The translations under genes and the position numbers were made by a program. Below are positions 43,009-51,892 of a DNA stretch of 64,000 nucleotides, piece after piece. Source of the stretch: Flavobacterium enshiense (GTDB lineage: Bacteria; Bacteroidota; Bacteroidia; Flavobacteriales; Flavobacteriaceae). How positions within the stretch are numbered: the first letter of the stretch is position 1; each line of letters starts with the position of its first letter. The notes under the pieces were generated by a model. It was given only the letters and a program-made list of their open reading frames with translations. It did no database searches and had not been told where the DNA came from. The stretch covers positions 1,426,001 to 1,490,000 of the forward strand of contig NZ_CP090376.1 in NCBI RefSeq assembly GCF_022836875.1. Reading direction: 5' to 3'.

Positions 43009-43709
43009 CCATAATGCAACCTTATTTGTTTCCTTATATAGGATATTTTCAGCTAATAAACGCTGTAGATAAGTTTGTCATGTATGATGATGTAAATTTT
43101 ATAAAACAAGGATGGATAAACAGAAATAGAGTAATGGTTCAGGGTCAGCCTTTTATGTTTACGGTGCCTTTAATAAATCAAAGTTCTTTTCTTAAGATAA
43201 ATGAAATCTGTATTAATCATAATTTATATAGTATATGGAAAAATAAGTTCTTGATTACACTTGAACAATCGTATAAAAAAGCACCTTTTTTTATGCAAAC
43301 TTATGAACTTGTTTTATCGGTGCTTAATAAAGATGTTTTAGGAAAGTCCATTGCTAGTCTGTCCTTGGATAGTATTGTAAAAGTGTCTGAATATATAGGT
43401 GTTGATGTTGAGTTTGTTACAACTTCTTCAGTATACAATAATGATGATTTGAAAGCAAAAAATAGGGTCTTGGATATATGCTATAAAGAGCAGGCAAGAC
43501 ATTATGTAAATGTTAGTGGAGGCATGCAGTTATATGATAAAGGAGATTTTAAATCAAATGGTGTGGAACTTAGCTTTATTAAATCATTACCAATTGAATA
43601 TCCACAATTTAAAAATGAATTTTTACCATGGCTTTCAATCATTGATGTAATGATGTTTAATAGTCCAGAAGAAATTAAATTCATGCTTGAAAAACACGAA
43701 CTGATTTAG
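42999..43709 (+). CDS. wbqC: WbqC-like family protein
   Basis: The 236-residue protein opens with MHLAIMQPYLFPYIGYFQLI and then KFVMYDDVNFIKQGWINRNR, the hallmark of the WbqC family. These proteins are recurrent in O-antigen and aminosugar clusters, but their reaction is not established; they are usually found beside sugar aminotransferases, as here. It overlaps the aminotransferase gene by ten bases, so translation is coupled. There is no membrane segment, so it is probably cytoplasmic. Confidence 0.85.
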   Translation: MHLAIMQPYLFPYIGYFQLINAVDKFVMYDDVNFIKQGWINRNRVMVQGQPFMFTVPLINQSSFLKINEICINHNLYSIWKNKFLITLEQSYKKAPFFMQTYELVLSVLNKDVLGKSIASLSLDSIVKVSEYIGVDVEFVTTSSVYNNDDLKAKNRVLDICYKEQARHYVNVSGGMQLYDKGDFKSNGVELSFIKSLPIEYPQFKNEFLPWLSIIDVMMFNSPEEIKFMLEKHELI

Positions 43710-43728
43710 AACATAAATATTGATAGGT

Positions 43729-44691
43729 ATGTTAAATGATGCGATTGGTGGATACTTTGGTTTGGATTTAAGAGAGAAAGAAGCTTATCATAAGGAAAAA
43801 AAATGTATAGCTCTTAATACCTCCAGAAATTGTCTGGAATACATTTTGTTTGGACGCAATTACCAGTTAGTATTTATACCATATTTTACATGTGAGGCAA
43901 TATTAGAGCCTTTTAATAAGTTAAATATCCAATTCGAATTTTATTCGATTGATGAGAACCTTGAGCCTATTTTTGATTTTAATAAACTAGATTCAAATGC
44001 GGCATTTCTTTATACTAATTATTTTGGATTAAAAGATAATTATATCAAGGAGTTAGCTGCCCAAGATGTAAATTTAATTATCGATAATTCTCAGTCATTT
44101 TTTTCAAAACCAATAAGTGGAATTGATACGTTTTATTCTGCCAGAAAATTTATAGGGGTGGCAGATGGAGCATATTTATATACTAATAAAATGTTAAGCA
44201 CATCCCTTGAGTTGGATTATAGTTTTGAGAGAATGGGGCATCTTTTAAAAAGATTAGATGTAGGTGCTGAAGATGCCTATGCTATGTTTTTAGACAATGA
44301 TGCTAGCTTAGTTAATCAGCCTATTAAAAAAATGTCTAGACTAACGCAAAAAATCCTTAGTGCTGTCGACTACGACTTTATTAAAGCTCGAAGAATTGAG
44401 AATTTCGATTTTTTGCACTCTAGATTGAATGTTTCAAATCTGTTGAAACTTAATAAAAACGAAGATGAGGTACCAATGGTTTACCCATACCGGACTAATG
44501 ACGTTGAGCTTAAAAAGAGACTAAGAAATTGTAAAATTTTTTGCCCAACTTATTGGCCCAATGTGAAAGAATGGTGTTCTGATATTCAATTAGAGTATAA
44601 GCTTACAGAGGAGATTATTGCTATACCGATAGATCAGAGATATACAATAAATGACATGCAATCAATATTAAAAATAATAGATAATGTATAA
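43729..44691 (+). CDS. DegT-like PLP-fold protein, divergent
   Basis: The protein of about 320 residues has a recognisable but distant fold-type I aminotransferase pattern. CIALNTSRNCLEYILFGR stands where the substrate/phosphate motif would be, then LVFIPYFTCEAILEPF, VNLIIDNSQSFFSKP (position of the cofactor aspartate) and FYSARKFIGVADGAYL, with a lysine at the Schiff-base position. Aminotransferase activity is plausible but unproven; such divergent members may have other roles in nucleotide-sugar modification. ATG at 43729 is taken, as the TTG at 43720 adds three residues only. It overlaps the next gene by eight bases and belongs to the wbqC set. Confidence 0.6.
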   Translation: MLNDAIGGYFGLDLREKEAYHKEKKCIALNTSRNCLEYILFGRNYQLVFIPYFTCEAILEPFNKLNIQFEFYSIDENLEPIFDFNKLDSNAAFLYTNYFGLKDNYIKELAAQDVNLIIDNSQSFFSKPISGIDTFYSARKFIGVADGAYLYTNKMLSTSLELDYSFERMGHLLKRLDVGAEDAYAMFLDNDASLVNQPIKKMSRLTQKILSAVDYDFIKARRIENFDFLHSRLNVSNLLKLNKNEDEVPMVYPYRTNDVELKKRLRNCKIFCPTYWPNVKEWCSDIQLEYKLTEEIIAIPIDQRYTINDMQSILKIIDNV

Positions 44692-46036
44692 AATATTGAT
44701 AAGGCCATTAGTTATATCTGACGCGGAGACTTCATGGAAATGGAGAAACGATTCGGAAATTTGGAAATATACGGGAAGCAGACCATCAATTCCAATAACT
44801 CCTGAAATTGAAAAAGAATGGATAATTAAAGTTTTAGCAGATCCTTATTCCAAAAGATTTGCTATTACAGTGGATAATCAATATGTAGGGAATATACAAC
44901 TTACAAATATAACTGCCTCAGATGCAGAATATCATATTTTTATAGGAGATAAAAATTATTGGGGAAAAGGAGTAGGCTATGCGGCAACGCAACAAATTAT
45001 TAGATATGCAAAAAATAATTTGAAACTGAAGGAAATTTATTTACATGTAAATCCAAGCAATAACGCAGCCGTAAAGTTGTATGAGAACTGTGGTTTTAAG
45101 GGGGGTGGTGATGAAACCAAAATGACTTTGATATTGGATTCGATGAAAAAAGCCAAAGTGAGTGTATTTTGCATGGTATATAACCATGAGCCATTTTTAA
45201 AAAAATGCATTGATGGTTTTATAATGCAAAAAACTGATTTCGATTTTGAAATTGTTATAGGAGAGGACTGTTCGTCAGATAAATCTAGGGATATTCTCCT
45301 GGAGTATAATAAAAAGTATCCAGGTAAGTTTAAACTTCTGTTGCATGAAAGCAACGTTGGGGCTGCTAAGAATCAAGAGGAGGTATTCAAAGCTTGCCAA
45401 GGAGAATATATAGCCATGTGCGAAGGCGATGACTACTGGACCGATCCTTTAAAACTACAAAAGCAGGTGAATTTTTTAGAAGCCAATCCAGATTATGTGT
45501 TAAGTTTTCATCAAGTGGAGGTATTAAAACCTAATGGTGAACTGGTTAAGGATTTTATCACTAATGTTCCAGAAAACTACGAAACGATAGAAACGCTGGC
45601 ACGTTTGGGAAATTATATTCATACGCCTTCGGTAGTTTTTAGGAATGTAATTCTGGAATTTCCTCCCGAGTTTGTAATGTCTCCGATAGGTGATTATTTT
45701 TTATATATGTTGTTAGCTGAGCATGGGAAGTTGAAGTATTTTGAAGAAGAAATGGCAGTGTATCGTTTTGGGGTGGGAATACACTCTACACATACTCAAA
45801 TAAAGATGGCAAAAGCTAATTTTAAGTTATTTACTTTATTATTATCATATTCTAAGAATCCAAAGATTAATCAAATACTTTTAGAGCGGCAACTACCTAG
45901 TTTTGACTATACAGAATATTTGATACGAAGTGAATATTCAGAAGCTTTTGTTTCTAATCGCGTTTTTTTCAAGGCTTTAAAGTCGTTACGTCAACCTGCT
46001 AAATTTTGGGGAAAGGTGAAAAATAAATTCAAATAA
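44684..46036 (+). CDS. Fusion of GNAT acetyltransferase and GT2 glycosyltransferase
   Basis: The 450-residue protein joins two complete domains. Residues about 1-152 are a GNAT N-acetyltransferase (IRPLVISDAETSWKWRND, IGDKNYWGKGVGYAATQQII for acetyl-CoA binding, LHVNPSNNAAVKLYENCGF). This is like the sugar N-acetyltransferases that act after DegT-type aminotransferases. Residues about 157-450 are a GT2 enzyme (KVSVFCMVYNHEPFLKKCID, IVIGEDCSSDKSRDIL, CEGDDYWTDPLKLQKQV). The join lies at a Met-Lys-Lys, without sign of a frameshift. The fusion couples N-acetylation of an amino sugar with a sugar transfer. It overlaps the DegT-like gene by eight bases. Confidence 0.8.
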   Translation: MYKILIRPLVISDAETSWKWRNDSEIWKYTGSRPSIPITPEIEKEWIIKVLADPYSKRFAITVDNQYVGNIQLTNITASDAEYHIFIGDKNYWGKGVGYAATQQIIRYAKNNLKLKEIYLHVNPSNNAAVKLYENCGFKGGGDETKMTLILDSMKKAKVSVFCMVYNHEPFLKKCIDGFIMQKTDFDFEIVIGEDCSSDKSRDILLEYNKKYPGKFKLLLHESNVGAAKNQEEVFKACQGEYIAMCEGDDYWTDPLKLQKQVNFLEANPDYVLSFHQVEVLKPNGELVKDFITNVPENYETIETLARLGNYIHTPSVVFRNVILEFPPEFVMSPIGDYFLYMLLAEHGKLKYFEEEMAVYRFGVGIHSTHTQIKMAKANFKLFTLLLSYSKNPKINQILLERQLPSFDYTEYLIRSEYSEAFVSNRVFFKALKSLRQPAKFWGKVKNKFK

Positions 46037-46040
46037 ATCA

Positions 46041-47045
46041 ATGAAAAATGATTTTGATTTTCTTCGATTGATTTTTGCCCTATTTGTAGTAATTGCACAC
46101 AGTTATCCTTTATCGGGAAATTTAGTAGCCAAACAATGGATTTATCAATTTACCGGCGGACAGATAGAACTTTCAAATATTGGTTTAAATGGTTTTTTTA
46201 TTATTAGCGGTTATTTGATTTTTCAAAGTTTAGAAAGGAGTAAATCAATTATAAGCTACTTCTGGAAGCGCATTTTGCGATTATTTCCAGCTTTATTGGT
46301 TGTGTTGTTGCTAACCATTCTTTTAGCGCCCATGGTTTATGAAAGCACAACACCTTATATGCAGAATAGGGAGGTGTTTTCTTATTTACCAAGGAATCTT
46401 TTTTTATACGATTTGGAATACAACATTAAAGGTGTTTTTGATCATAATCCTTATCCATCAGCAATTATTGGGTCACTTTGGGCAAGTTGTTACGAGTTTT
46501 CGATGTACTTGTTATTAGGTTTTTTATTTTTCATTAAAAACAATAGAGTTAGATTTGTACTATTATTTCTTGCCTTTCTCTTGATGTTTTTTGATTATAA
46601 TTTTCTAATGGAACAATACGGTGCAATTTATCGATTTGGAATGCAAGTTTCAAGTTTTTTTAATCTAGGAACTTTCTTTGTTGCAGGAGCATTATTAGGG
46701 GTAAGCAGGGTAGAAACTATAAAATATAAAGAAGGATTGTTATTGTTGTTATTTGTGATGATATTAGTTGCATTGCAATTTAATTTTTATGATGCCACGA
46801 AACACATATTGTTAACATTGTTTGTTCTTTTATTTGGATTAGTTGCAATTCATCCTATAAGTAAAACAAATGTATTGGGGAATTTATATTTATGGGTTCC
46901 CAATTCAACAAACATTAATGTATTATTTTAATTTAAATACAAACACTTTAATTTTTTTTCTGTTTTGATATCTATGTTATTTGGTTATCTTTCTTGGCAT
47001 CTGATAAAGGAAAGAATGTTGATTTTTAATAATAAATTTCGCTAA
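46041..47045 (+). pseudogene. Acyltransferase 3 family gene with two frameshifts
   Basis: The first 840 bases encode a normal acyltransferase 3 start (FDFLRLIFALFVVIAHSYPL, GLNGFFIISGYLIFQSL). The frame then leaves family sequence near 46881 and stops at 46931. The missing C-terminus is present in other frames: IYIYGFPIQQTLMYYF is read from 46882, and after a run of eight T's (46952-46959) LISMLFGYLSWHLIKERML is read to a TAA at 47043-47045. That true stop overlaps the next ATG by one base (TAATG), the spacing of an intact operon. The damage is two small indels only. It may be a real pseudogene or a sequence error. Confidence 0.75.
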
Positions 47046-47950
47046 TGCTTGCTATAGTCATTCCATTTTACAACCTCACATTCTTTGAAACAACTTTACA
47101 ATCGTTAGCCAATCAAACCGACAAACGTTTTAAAGTTTATATTGGAGATGATGCCAGTCCGGAGGATTGTTCTTCTTTGCTTAGAAAGTTTGAAGGAAAA
47201 TTTGATTTTGCGTACTATCGATTTGAAAATAATCTAGGCGGAACTTCATTGACGAAGCAATGGGAACGGTGTATTGCCCTTTCGGGACCGGAGGAGTGGC
47301 TGATGATTTTGGGAGATGATGATGTATTGGAAAAAAATGTGGTGGAAGAGTTTTATAAGGAATATAATATTTTTAAAGGGAAAGCTAATGTTGTGAGATT
47401 TGCCTCTAAAATAATAGATGAAAATGCAAAGACAGTATCGGATGTTTATGTAAATCCAAAATGGGAATCTGCAACAGATTCTTTTTTTAGGAAATTTGAA
47501 TATTTAACAAGGGGTTCTTTGTCTGAACACGTTTTTTCTAAAGTATCATTTTTCCAATATGGTTTTCAAGATTATCCTTTAGCTTGGTGTAGCGATGATC
47601 GTGCTTGGTTGGATTTTTCAAAAGAGAAGCCTGTTTTTTCTATTAATCAGAGCGTTGTATATGTAAGAATTTCGGAAAGCAGTATTTCTGGAAAATCAGA
47701 TAATATAAATAAAAAACAGGAAGCAACAGTTGAGTTTTTCAGATTTATAATTTTAAACAAATTAAAGTTTTATAATAAAAGTCAGCGTAAACGATTGCTT
47801 GATCGATATGAAATCAGTATTAAAAAAATGAGAAAAATACACCTTTCAGAATGGTTTATCATAATGTTTTTATATTTGAATTACTTTGACAGTAATTCTT
47901 TAAAAAAGGTAATTAGACGATTTGTAAAAAGCATAAAATATGAAGATTAA
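47045..47950 (+). CDS. GT2 family glycosyltransferase
   Basis: The 301-residue GT-A protein opens LAIVIPFYNLTFFETTLQSL, with YIGDDASPEDCSSLL near residue 37 and MILGDDDVLEKN near residue 95 (the metal-binding aspartates). It is intact, although it lies between two broken genes. Cytoplasmic-side transfer to the lipid-linked glycan is expected; specificity is unknown. Its start overlaps the corrected stop of the acyltransferase by one base and its end overlaps the truncated GT2 fragment by 11. Confidence 0.8.
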   Translation: MLAIVIPFYNLTFFETTLQSLANQTDKRFKVYIGDDASPEDCSSLLRKFEGKFDFAYYRFENNLGGTSLTKQWERCIALSGPEEWLMILGDDDVLEKNVVEEFYKEYNIFKGKANVVRFASKIIDENAKTVSDVYVNPKWESATDSFFRKFEYLTRGSLSEHVFSKVSFFQYGFQDYPLAWCSDDRAWLDFSKEKPVFSINQSVVYVRISESSISGKSDNINKKQEATVEFFRFIILNKLKFYNKSQRKRLLDRYEISIKKMRKIHLSEWFIIMFLYLNYFDSNSLKKVIRRFVKSIKYED

Positions 47951-48065
47951 TCCTCTTGTTTCTGTTATAATGCCTGTTTTTAACGGTTCTACTTTTATTG
48001 AGGAAGCGGTCAAAAGTGTCCTTAATCAGACTTTTATCGATTTTGAATTAATTGCTAATGCCTAA
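47940..48065 (+). pseudogene. Truncated GT2 glycosyltransferase fragment
   Basis: Only 41 residues remain: a normal GT2 opening (VSVIMPVFNGSTFIEEAVKS, then VLNQTFIDFELI) that ends in a stop at 48063-48065. The expected VNDGSTD motif and everything after it are missing. The next broken GT2 gene begins inside its last codons (ATG at 48058), so a deletion seems to have joined two glycosyltransferase genes. Confidence 0.7.
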
Positions 48066-48832
48066 TATTTCGATCATAACGATCAATTATAACAACCTGG
48101 AAGGCCTGAATAGGACTGCAAAGTGTTGCCAATCAAACTTGGAGGGAGTTCGAGTGTATCGCTATTGACGGCGGTTCCACCGATGGCAGTGCAACTTATC
48201 TTCAAAGCCACGGTGATAAAATTGACTATTGGGTGAGTGAACCGGACAAAGGGATTTACAATGCCGTGAACAAAGGAATTCAGGTAGCCACAGGTAGTAT
48301 TTGCTGTTTTTGAATAGTGGAGATCATTTTTTTTATAATAATGTACTGAAACAAAACCATAATTTTCTGGGATCGCAAGACATGTGTATTTTAATCTTAA
48401 TGTGGTTGGTGAAAAAAATACGTTTGTAAAAAAATATCCGGATGAATTGTTGTTTTCCTATTTTGTAAATGATACATTACTGCATCCGGCAACTTTTATA
48501 AAAGCGGCATTATTCAACAAATTGGTTTGTATGATGAAAATTTAAAAATTGTTTCTCATTGGAAGTTTTTTATTTTTGCATTGATTAAATCTAATGCAAG
48601 TTATAAATACGTGGATTGTGTTTTTTCAATTTTTTATTTAGATGGAGTAAGTTCGCAAAGTGATAAGAGTCGGTTAATACTAATTGAAAAGCAAAAAGTG
48701 TTCGATAACGAGTTATCGTTCTTATATAATGAAATATTGGAATTGAAATCACTTAGATTAGAGATTAAAAATTTAAGGGCTTCGAAAAAAATAAAACTAT
48801 TGCAAAAACTCAGATTACTTAATGAATTCTAA
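48058..48832 (+). pseudogene. GT2 glycosyltransferase with at least four frameshifts
   Basis: The piecewise translation is a GT2 enzyme of about 255 residues. MPNISIITINYNNLEGL starts at 48058, ECIAIDGGSTDGSATYL comes from a second frame (48125 on), YLLFLNSGDHFFYNNVL from a third segment (48298 on), FVKKYPDELLFSYFVND from a fourth (48384 on) and LYDENLKIVSHWKFF from a fifth (48521 on) to the stop at 48832. Frame changes fall near 48115, 48296, 48382 and 48520. Between them the protein is normal and ungapped. All damage is small indels, as in the acyltransferase at 46041-47045. The 48527-48832 piece alone is open but is only the C-terminal third. Confidence 0.8.
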
Positions 48833-49697
48833 ATTAGTTTCCGTTATTGTCCCCTGTTATAACCAAGCACAATATTTAGATGAGTGTTTGCAGTCGGTAT
48901 TGGATCAAACATACCAAAATTGGGAATGCATTATTGTAAACGATGGTTCTTTAGATGAGACAAAACAGGTAGTTAAAAAGTGGATAAAAATAGATACAAG
49001 GTTTAGATGCATAAACATCGAAAACAAAGGAGTTAGTGGGGCTAGGAACTTGGGTGTAAAATTATCAAAAGGAGAATATATTCAATTTTTGGATGGTGAT
49101 GATATTTTAGAAAATAATAAGTTAGCTTACCAAGTTAATGTTCTTAATAAGGATTTAGCGATAGACATTGTTTATGGATCTAGTAGATATTTTTTCCATG
49201 GAGATAAACTAAATTTATACCCAATACATTATAATGGAATTATCCCATTGATTGAAATGCACAAAAATGACCGCTATCAAAAAGACGTTTTAGTGTATCG
49301 AAATATATGTACTAATTGTTCTGCCTTATATAGGAGGAAAATTTTTGAGAAAATATATTTTAGAAATTTAGTATATGAAGATTGGTTTTTTCATATCGAA
49401 TGCGCATTAAATAGTTTTGTATTTCATTATTCAGGTGCGGAAAACACTAAAAGTCTAGTTAGAATGACGTTAAACAGCCAAATGAATAAACACGCTGTTG
49501 AAGCGAAATCTAGCGATAAATTTGAAGTGGAATTAAAATCTATATTGGATGCTAAAAAGTTTTCATCTAGATTAATTGAAGAACGTGAAAATAATATTTG
49601 TGTAACATTTCATTATGAAAGAAGGTATTTTTTTAAACTTGTGAATAATGTTATGCCTCCTATTCTGATGAAATTATTTAAAAGGTACTTCTCTTAA
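48822..49697 (+). CDS. GT2 family glycosyltransferase
   Basis: The 291-residue GT-A protein has KLVSVIVPCYNQAQYLDECL at the N-terminus, CIIVNDGSLDETKQVV near residue 38, and YIQFLDGDDILENNKLAYQV near residue 86 with the DxD-type motif. YEDWFFHIECAL near residue 185 carries the expected acidic catalytic pair. It appears intact. It overlaps the end of the broken GT2 by 11 bases. Linkage and donor are unknown. Confidence 0.82.
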   Translation: MNSKLVSVIVPCYNQAQYLDECLQSVLDQTYQNWECIIVNDGSLDETKQVVKKWIKIDTRFRCINIENKGVSGARNLGVKLSKGEYIQFLDGDDILENNKLAYQVNVLNKDLAIDIVYGSSRYFFHGDKLNLYPIHYNGIIPLIEMHKNDRYQKDVLVYRNICTNCSALYRRKIFEKIYFRNLVYEDWFFHIECALNSFVFHYSGAENTKSLVRMTLNSQMNKHAVEAKSSDKFEVELKSILDAKKFSSRLIEERENNICVTFHYERRYFFKLVNNVMPPILMKLFKRYFS

Positions 49698-49758
49698 AGC
49701 TTTAAAATTTAATTAATATTGTTTTAAAAACTATGCGAAAGCATAAATAAATAGTTTT

Positions 49759-50895
49759 ATGTCGGAAAATATAAAATTTCTTGCTTATTATCTTCCACAA
49801 TTCCACCCTATCCCCGAAAATGATCTCTGGTGGGGAAAAGGCTTTACCGAGTGGACTAATGTTGCCAAGGCAAAGCCTTTGTTTAAAGGACATTACCAAC
49901 CTATTTTGCCTGCTGACTTAGGGTTTTATGATTTACGACTTCCCGAAGTACAGGAAGCTCAAGCAAATTTGGCAAAGGAATATGGGATAGATGGTTTCAT
50001 TTATTATCAGTACTGGTTTGGCAACGGAAAAATGTTGTTGGAAAAACCCGCTGAAGCTATGTTACAAAATGAAAAAGTAGACATTCCGTTTTGCTTTTGT
50101 TGGGCCAATGAAACGTGGAAAGGAATTTGGCATGGGTTGGATAATCCCGATATTTTGATTGAGCAAACATATCAAGGCGGGGGGGATTATGAAGCGTACT
50201 TTGATTATTTATTGCCTTTTTTCAAAGATAAAAGATATATTAAAGTCGATAATAAACCGATGTTTCATGTATATAGAATCCAAGAAATTCCGGATTGGTG
50301 TTTTTTTATCGAATCATTTAATCAATGGGCTATTGATAATGGATTCGATGGTATTCATTTTATAAATGGAACAAATATCCCACATGCTGAAATCTTGATG
50401 CATCCTTTTATTAAGGGAGAGGTAGGGACAGATGTGTTCTCTAAAATGAGATATCAAAAGGGTTTTGTTTTTCAGGAAGTTAGATATTTGGGCTGGCTTG
50501 AAAGAAGAATAAAAACATTTCTTGGGTTTACTAATCATATCGGTAAAAGATTAACTCCTTTAGTTTTTGATTATTCTATAGCAATAAAAAAACTTGAAGT
50601 AGAAGTTACTCATAGTAAATATTTACAATGTGTTTTTCCTAATTGGGATAACTCAGCAAGAAGTGGCAAGAAGTCATTGATCTTTAAAAATGCTACACCG
50701 GAAAGTTGGAAACGACATCTTGAAGAAGCTGTTAAAAAAGTATATCTAAATGAAAATGCATCTCCGTTTATTATAATTAAGTCATGGAATGAATGGGCGG
50801 AAGGAAATCATTTAGAACCTGATCAAAAATTTGGGCATAGGTGGTTGGAAGTCGTTAAAGAAACAAAGAGAAATTTGGTGAAAAATGAAAAATGA
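49759..50895 (+). CDS. wbsX: WbsX-like (GH99-like domain) protein
   Basis: The 378-residue protein is of the WbsX type: IKFLAYYLPQFHPIPENDLW, WWGKGFTEWTNVAKAKP, DGFIYYQYWFGNGKMLLEKP, FCFCWANETWKGIW and a C-terminal SWNEWAEGNHLEPD. The fold belongs to the GH99-like glycoside hydrolase group. In polysaccharide loci these proteins are annotated as glycosyltransferases or glycan-processing enzymes, and the true reaction is unsettled. There is no signal peptide, so it acts in the cytoplasm. It overlaps the next GT2 gene by 11 bases. Confidence 0.85.
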   Translation: MSENIKFLAYYLPQFHPIPENDLWWGKGFTEWTNVAKAKPLFKGHYQPILPADLGFYDLRLPEVQEAQANLAKEYGIDGFIYYQYWFGNGKMLLEKPAEAMLQNEKVDIPFCFCWANETWKGIWHGLDNPDILIEQTYQGGGDYEAYFDYLLPFFKDKRYIKVDNKPMFHVYRIQEIPDWCFFIESFNQWAIDNGFDGIHFINGTNIPHAEILMHPFIKGEVGTDVFSKMRYQKGFVFQEVRYLGWLERRIKTFLGFTNHIGKRLTPLVFDYSIAIKKLEVEVTHSKYLQCVFPNWDNSARSGKKSLIFKNATPESWKRHLEEAVKKVYLNENASPFIIIKSWNEWAEGNHLEPDQKFGHRWLEVVKETKRNLVKNEK

Positions 50896-51892
50896 TTTGA
50901 TCTCTATAATATTACCCGTTTATAATGGTGAAAAGCATATATCTAAATCAATTGAAAGTTGTCTGAATCAAACCTATACTAATATTGAGATTATAATTGT
51001 AAACGATTGTTCGACAGATAAGACTTCTGAAATAGTAAACCGTTATTTAAATTTAGATGGCAGGATTAAAGTGGTTCATAATAAGGTGAATAAAAAATTA
51101 CCTGCAAGTCTTAATATAGGACATCGCGATGCTCAAGGCTTATTTTTTACATGGACTAGTGATGATAATATTTACGAGCCGGATGCCATAGAGGAAATGG
51201 CTAAAGCTCTATACTATAATCAAGCTGATGTAGTATATTCCGATTTTTATCTTATAGATGAGAATGACATTATAAAAAAAGAAACGCAACTGCCTGAAAT
51301 AGGAAATTTTTTATTTGGAAACATTATCGGAGCTTCATTTCTTTATAAAAGAGAAGTATATGAGAGAAATGCTGGTTATAATGAGAGTTTGTTTTTAGTT
51401 GAAGATTATGATTTTTGGCTTAGGGCATTTGAACACAGTAAGTTTAAACACATCAAAAAAGCGTTATATAAATACAGAACCCATAAAGACAGTTTGTCAA
51501 GCGAAATTAGGTTTAATGATAAGAAGCAAAAATTATGGAAAGAAAACTGCAATAAAATGTATTTCGGCTTTTTTTCGACTTATTTAAAAGACTATGAATC
51601 TATTGCAGCAATTTTTGCAGATAAATTAACAGGCCAATATATTGATTTTGGGCTTTTGAAAAAAGAAAACAAAAATATAACTCTTCTGAAAGATAAATTA
51701 AAACAGAATAGGAATATTAGTAGCGATAAAATTGTTGAGACCGCTTTCTTAAAGCAATTTATAAAAATACTGGTTAACAATCAGGATGATAAAAGTAATT
51801 TTGGAAAAAGTATGTTCATTTTAAAAAAATATATTTTGGTACTTGATAAAAACAGTTTTAAAACATTAATTAAGTATTCTTTTTTCAAATAA
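50885..51892 (+). CDS. GT2 family glycosyltransferase
   Basis: The 335-residue GT-A protein starts with LISIILPVYNGEKHISKSIE. IIIVNDCSTDKTSEIV lies near residue 37, FTWTSDDNIYEPDAIEEMA near 92 (the DD pair) and LVEDYDFWLRAFEH near 175. The C-terminal 100 residues are helical and specific to this protein. It overlaps wbsX by 11 bases and is followed directly by another GT2 gene without a spacer. Confidence 0.85.
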   Translation: MKNDLISIILPVYNGEKHISKSIESCLNQTYTNIEIIIVNDCSTDKTSEIVNRYLNLDGRIKVVHNKVNKKLPASLNIGHRDAQGLFFTWTSDDNIYEPDAIEEMAKALYYNQADVVYSDFYLIDENDIIKKETQLPEIGNFLFGNIIGASFLYKREVYERNAGYNESLFLVEDYDFWLRAFEHSKFKHIKKALYKYRTHKDSLSSEIRFNDKKQKLWKENCNKMYFGFFSTYLKDYESIAAIFADKLTGQYIDFGLLKKENKNITLLKDKLKQNRNISSDKIVETAFLKQFIKILVNNQDDKSNFGKSMFILKKYILVLDKNSFKTLIKYSFFK

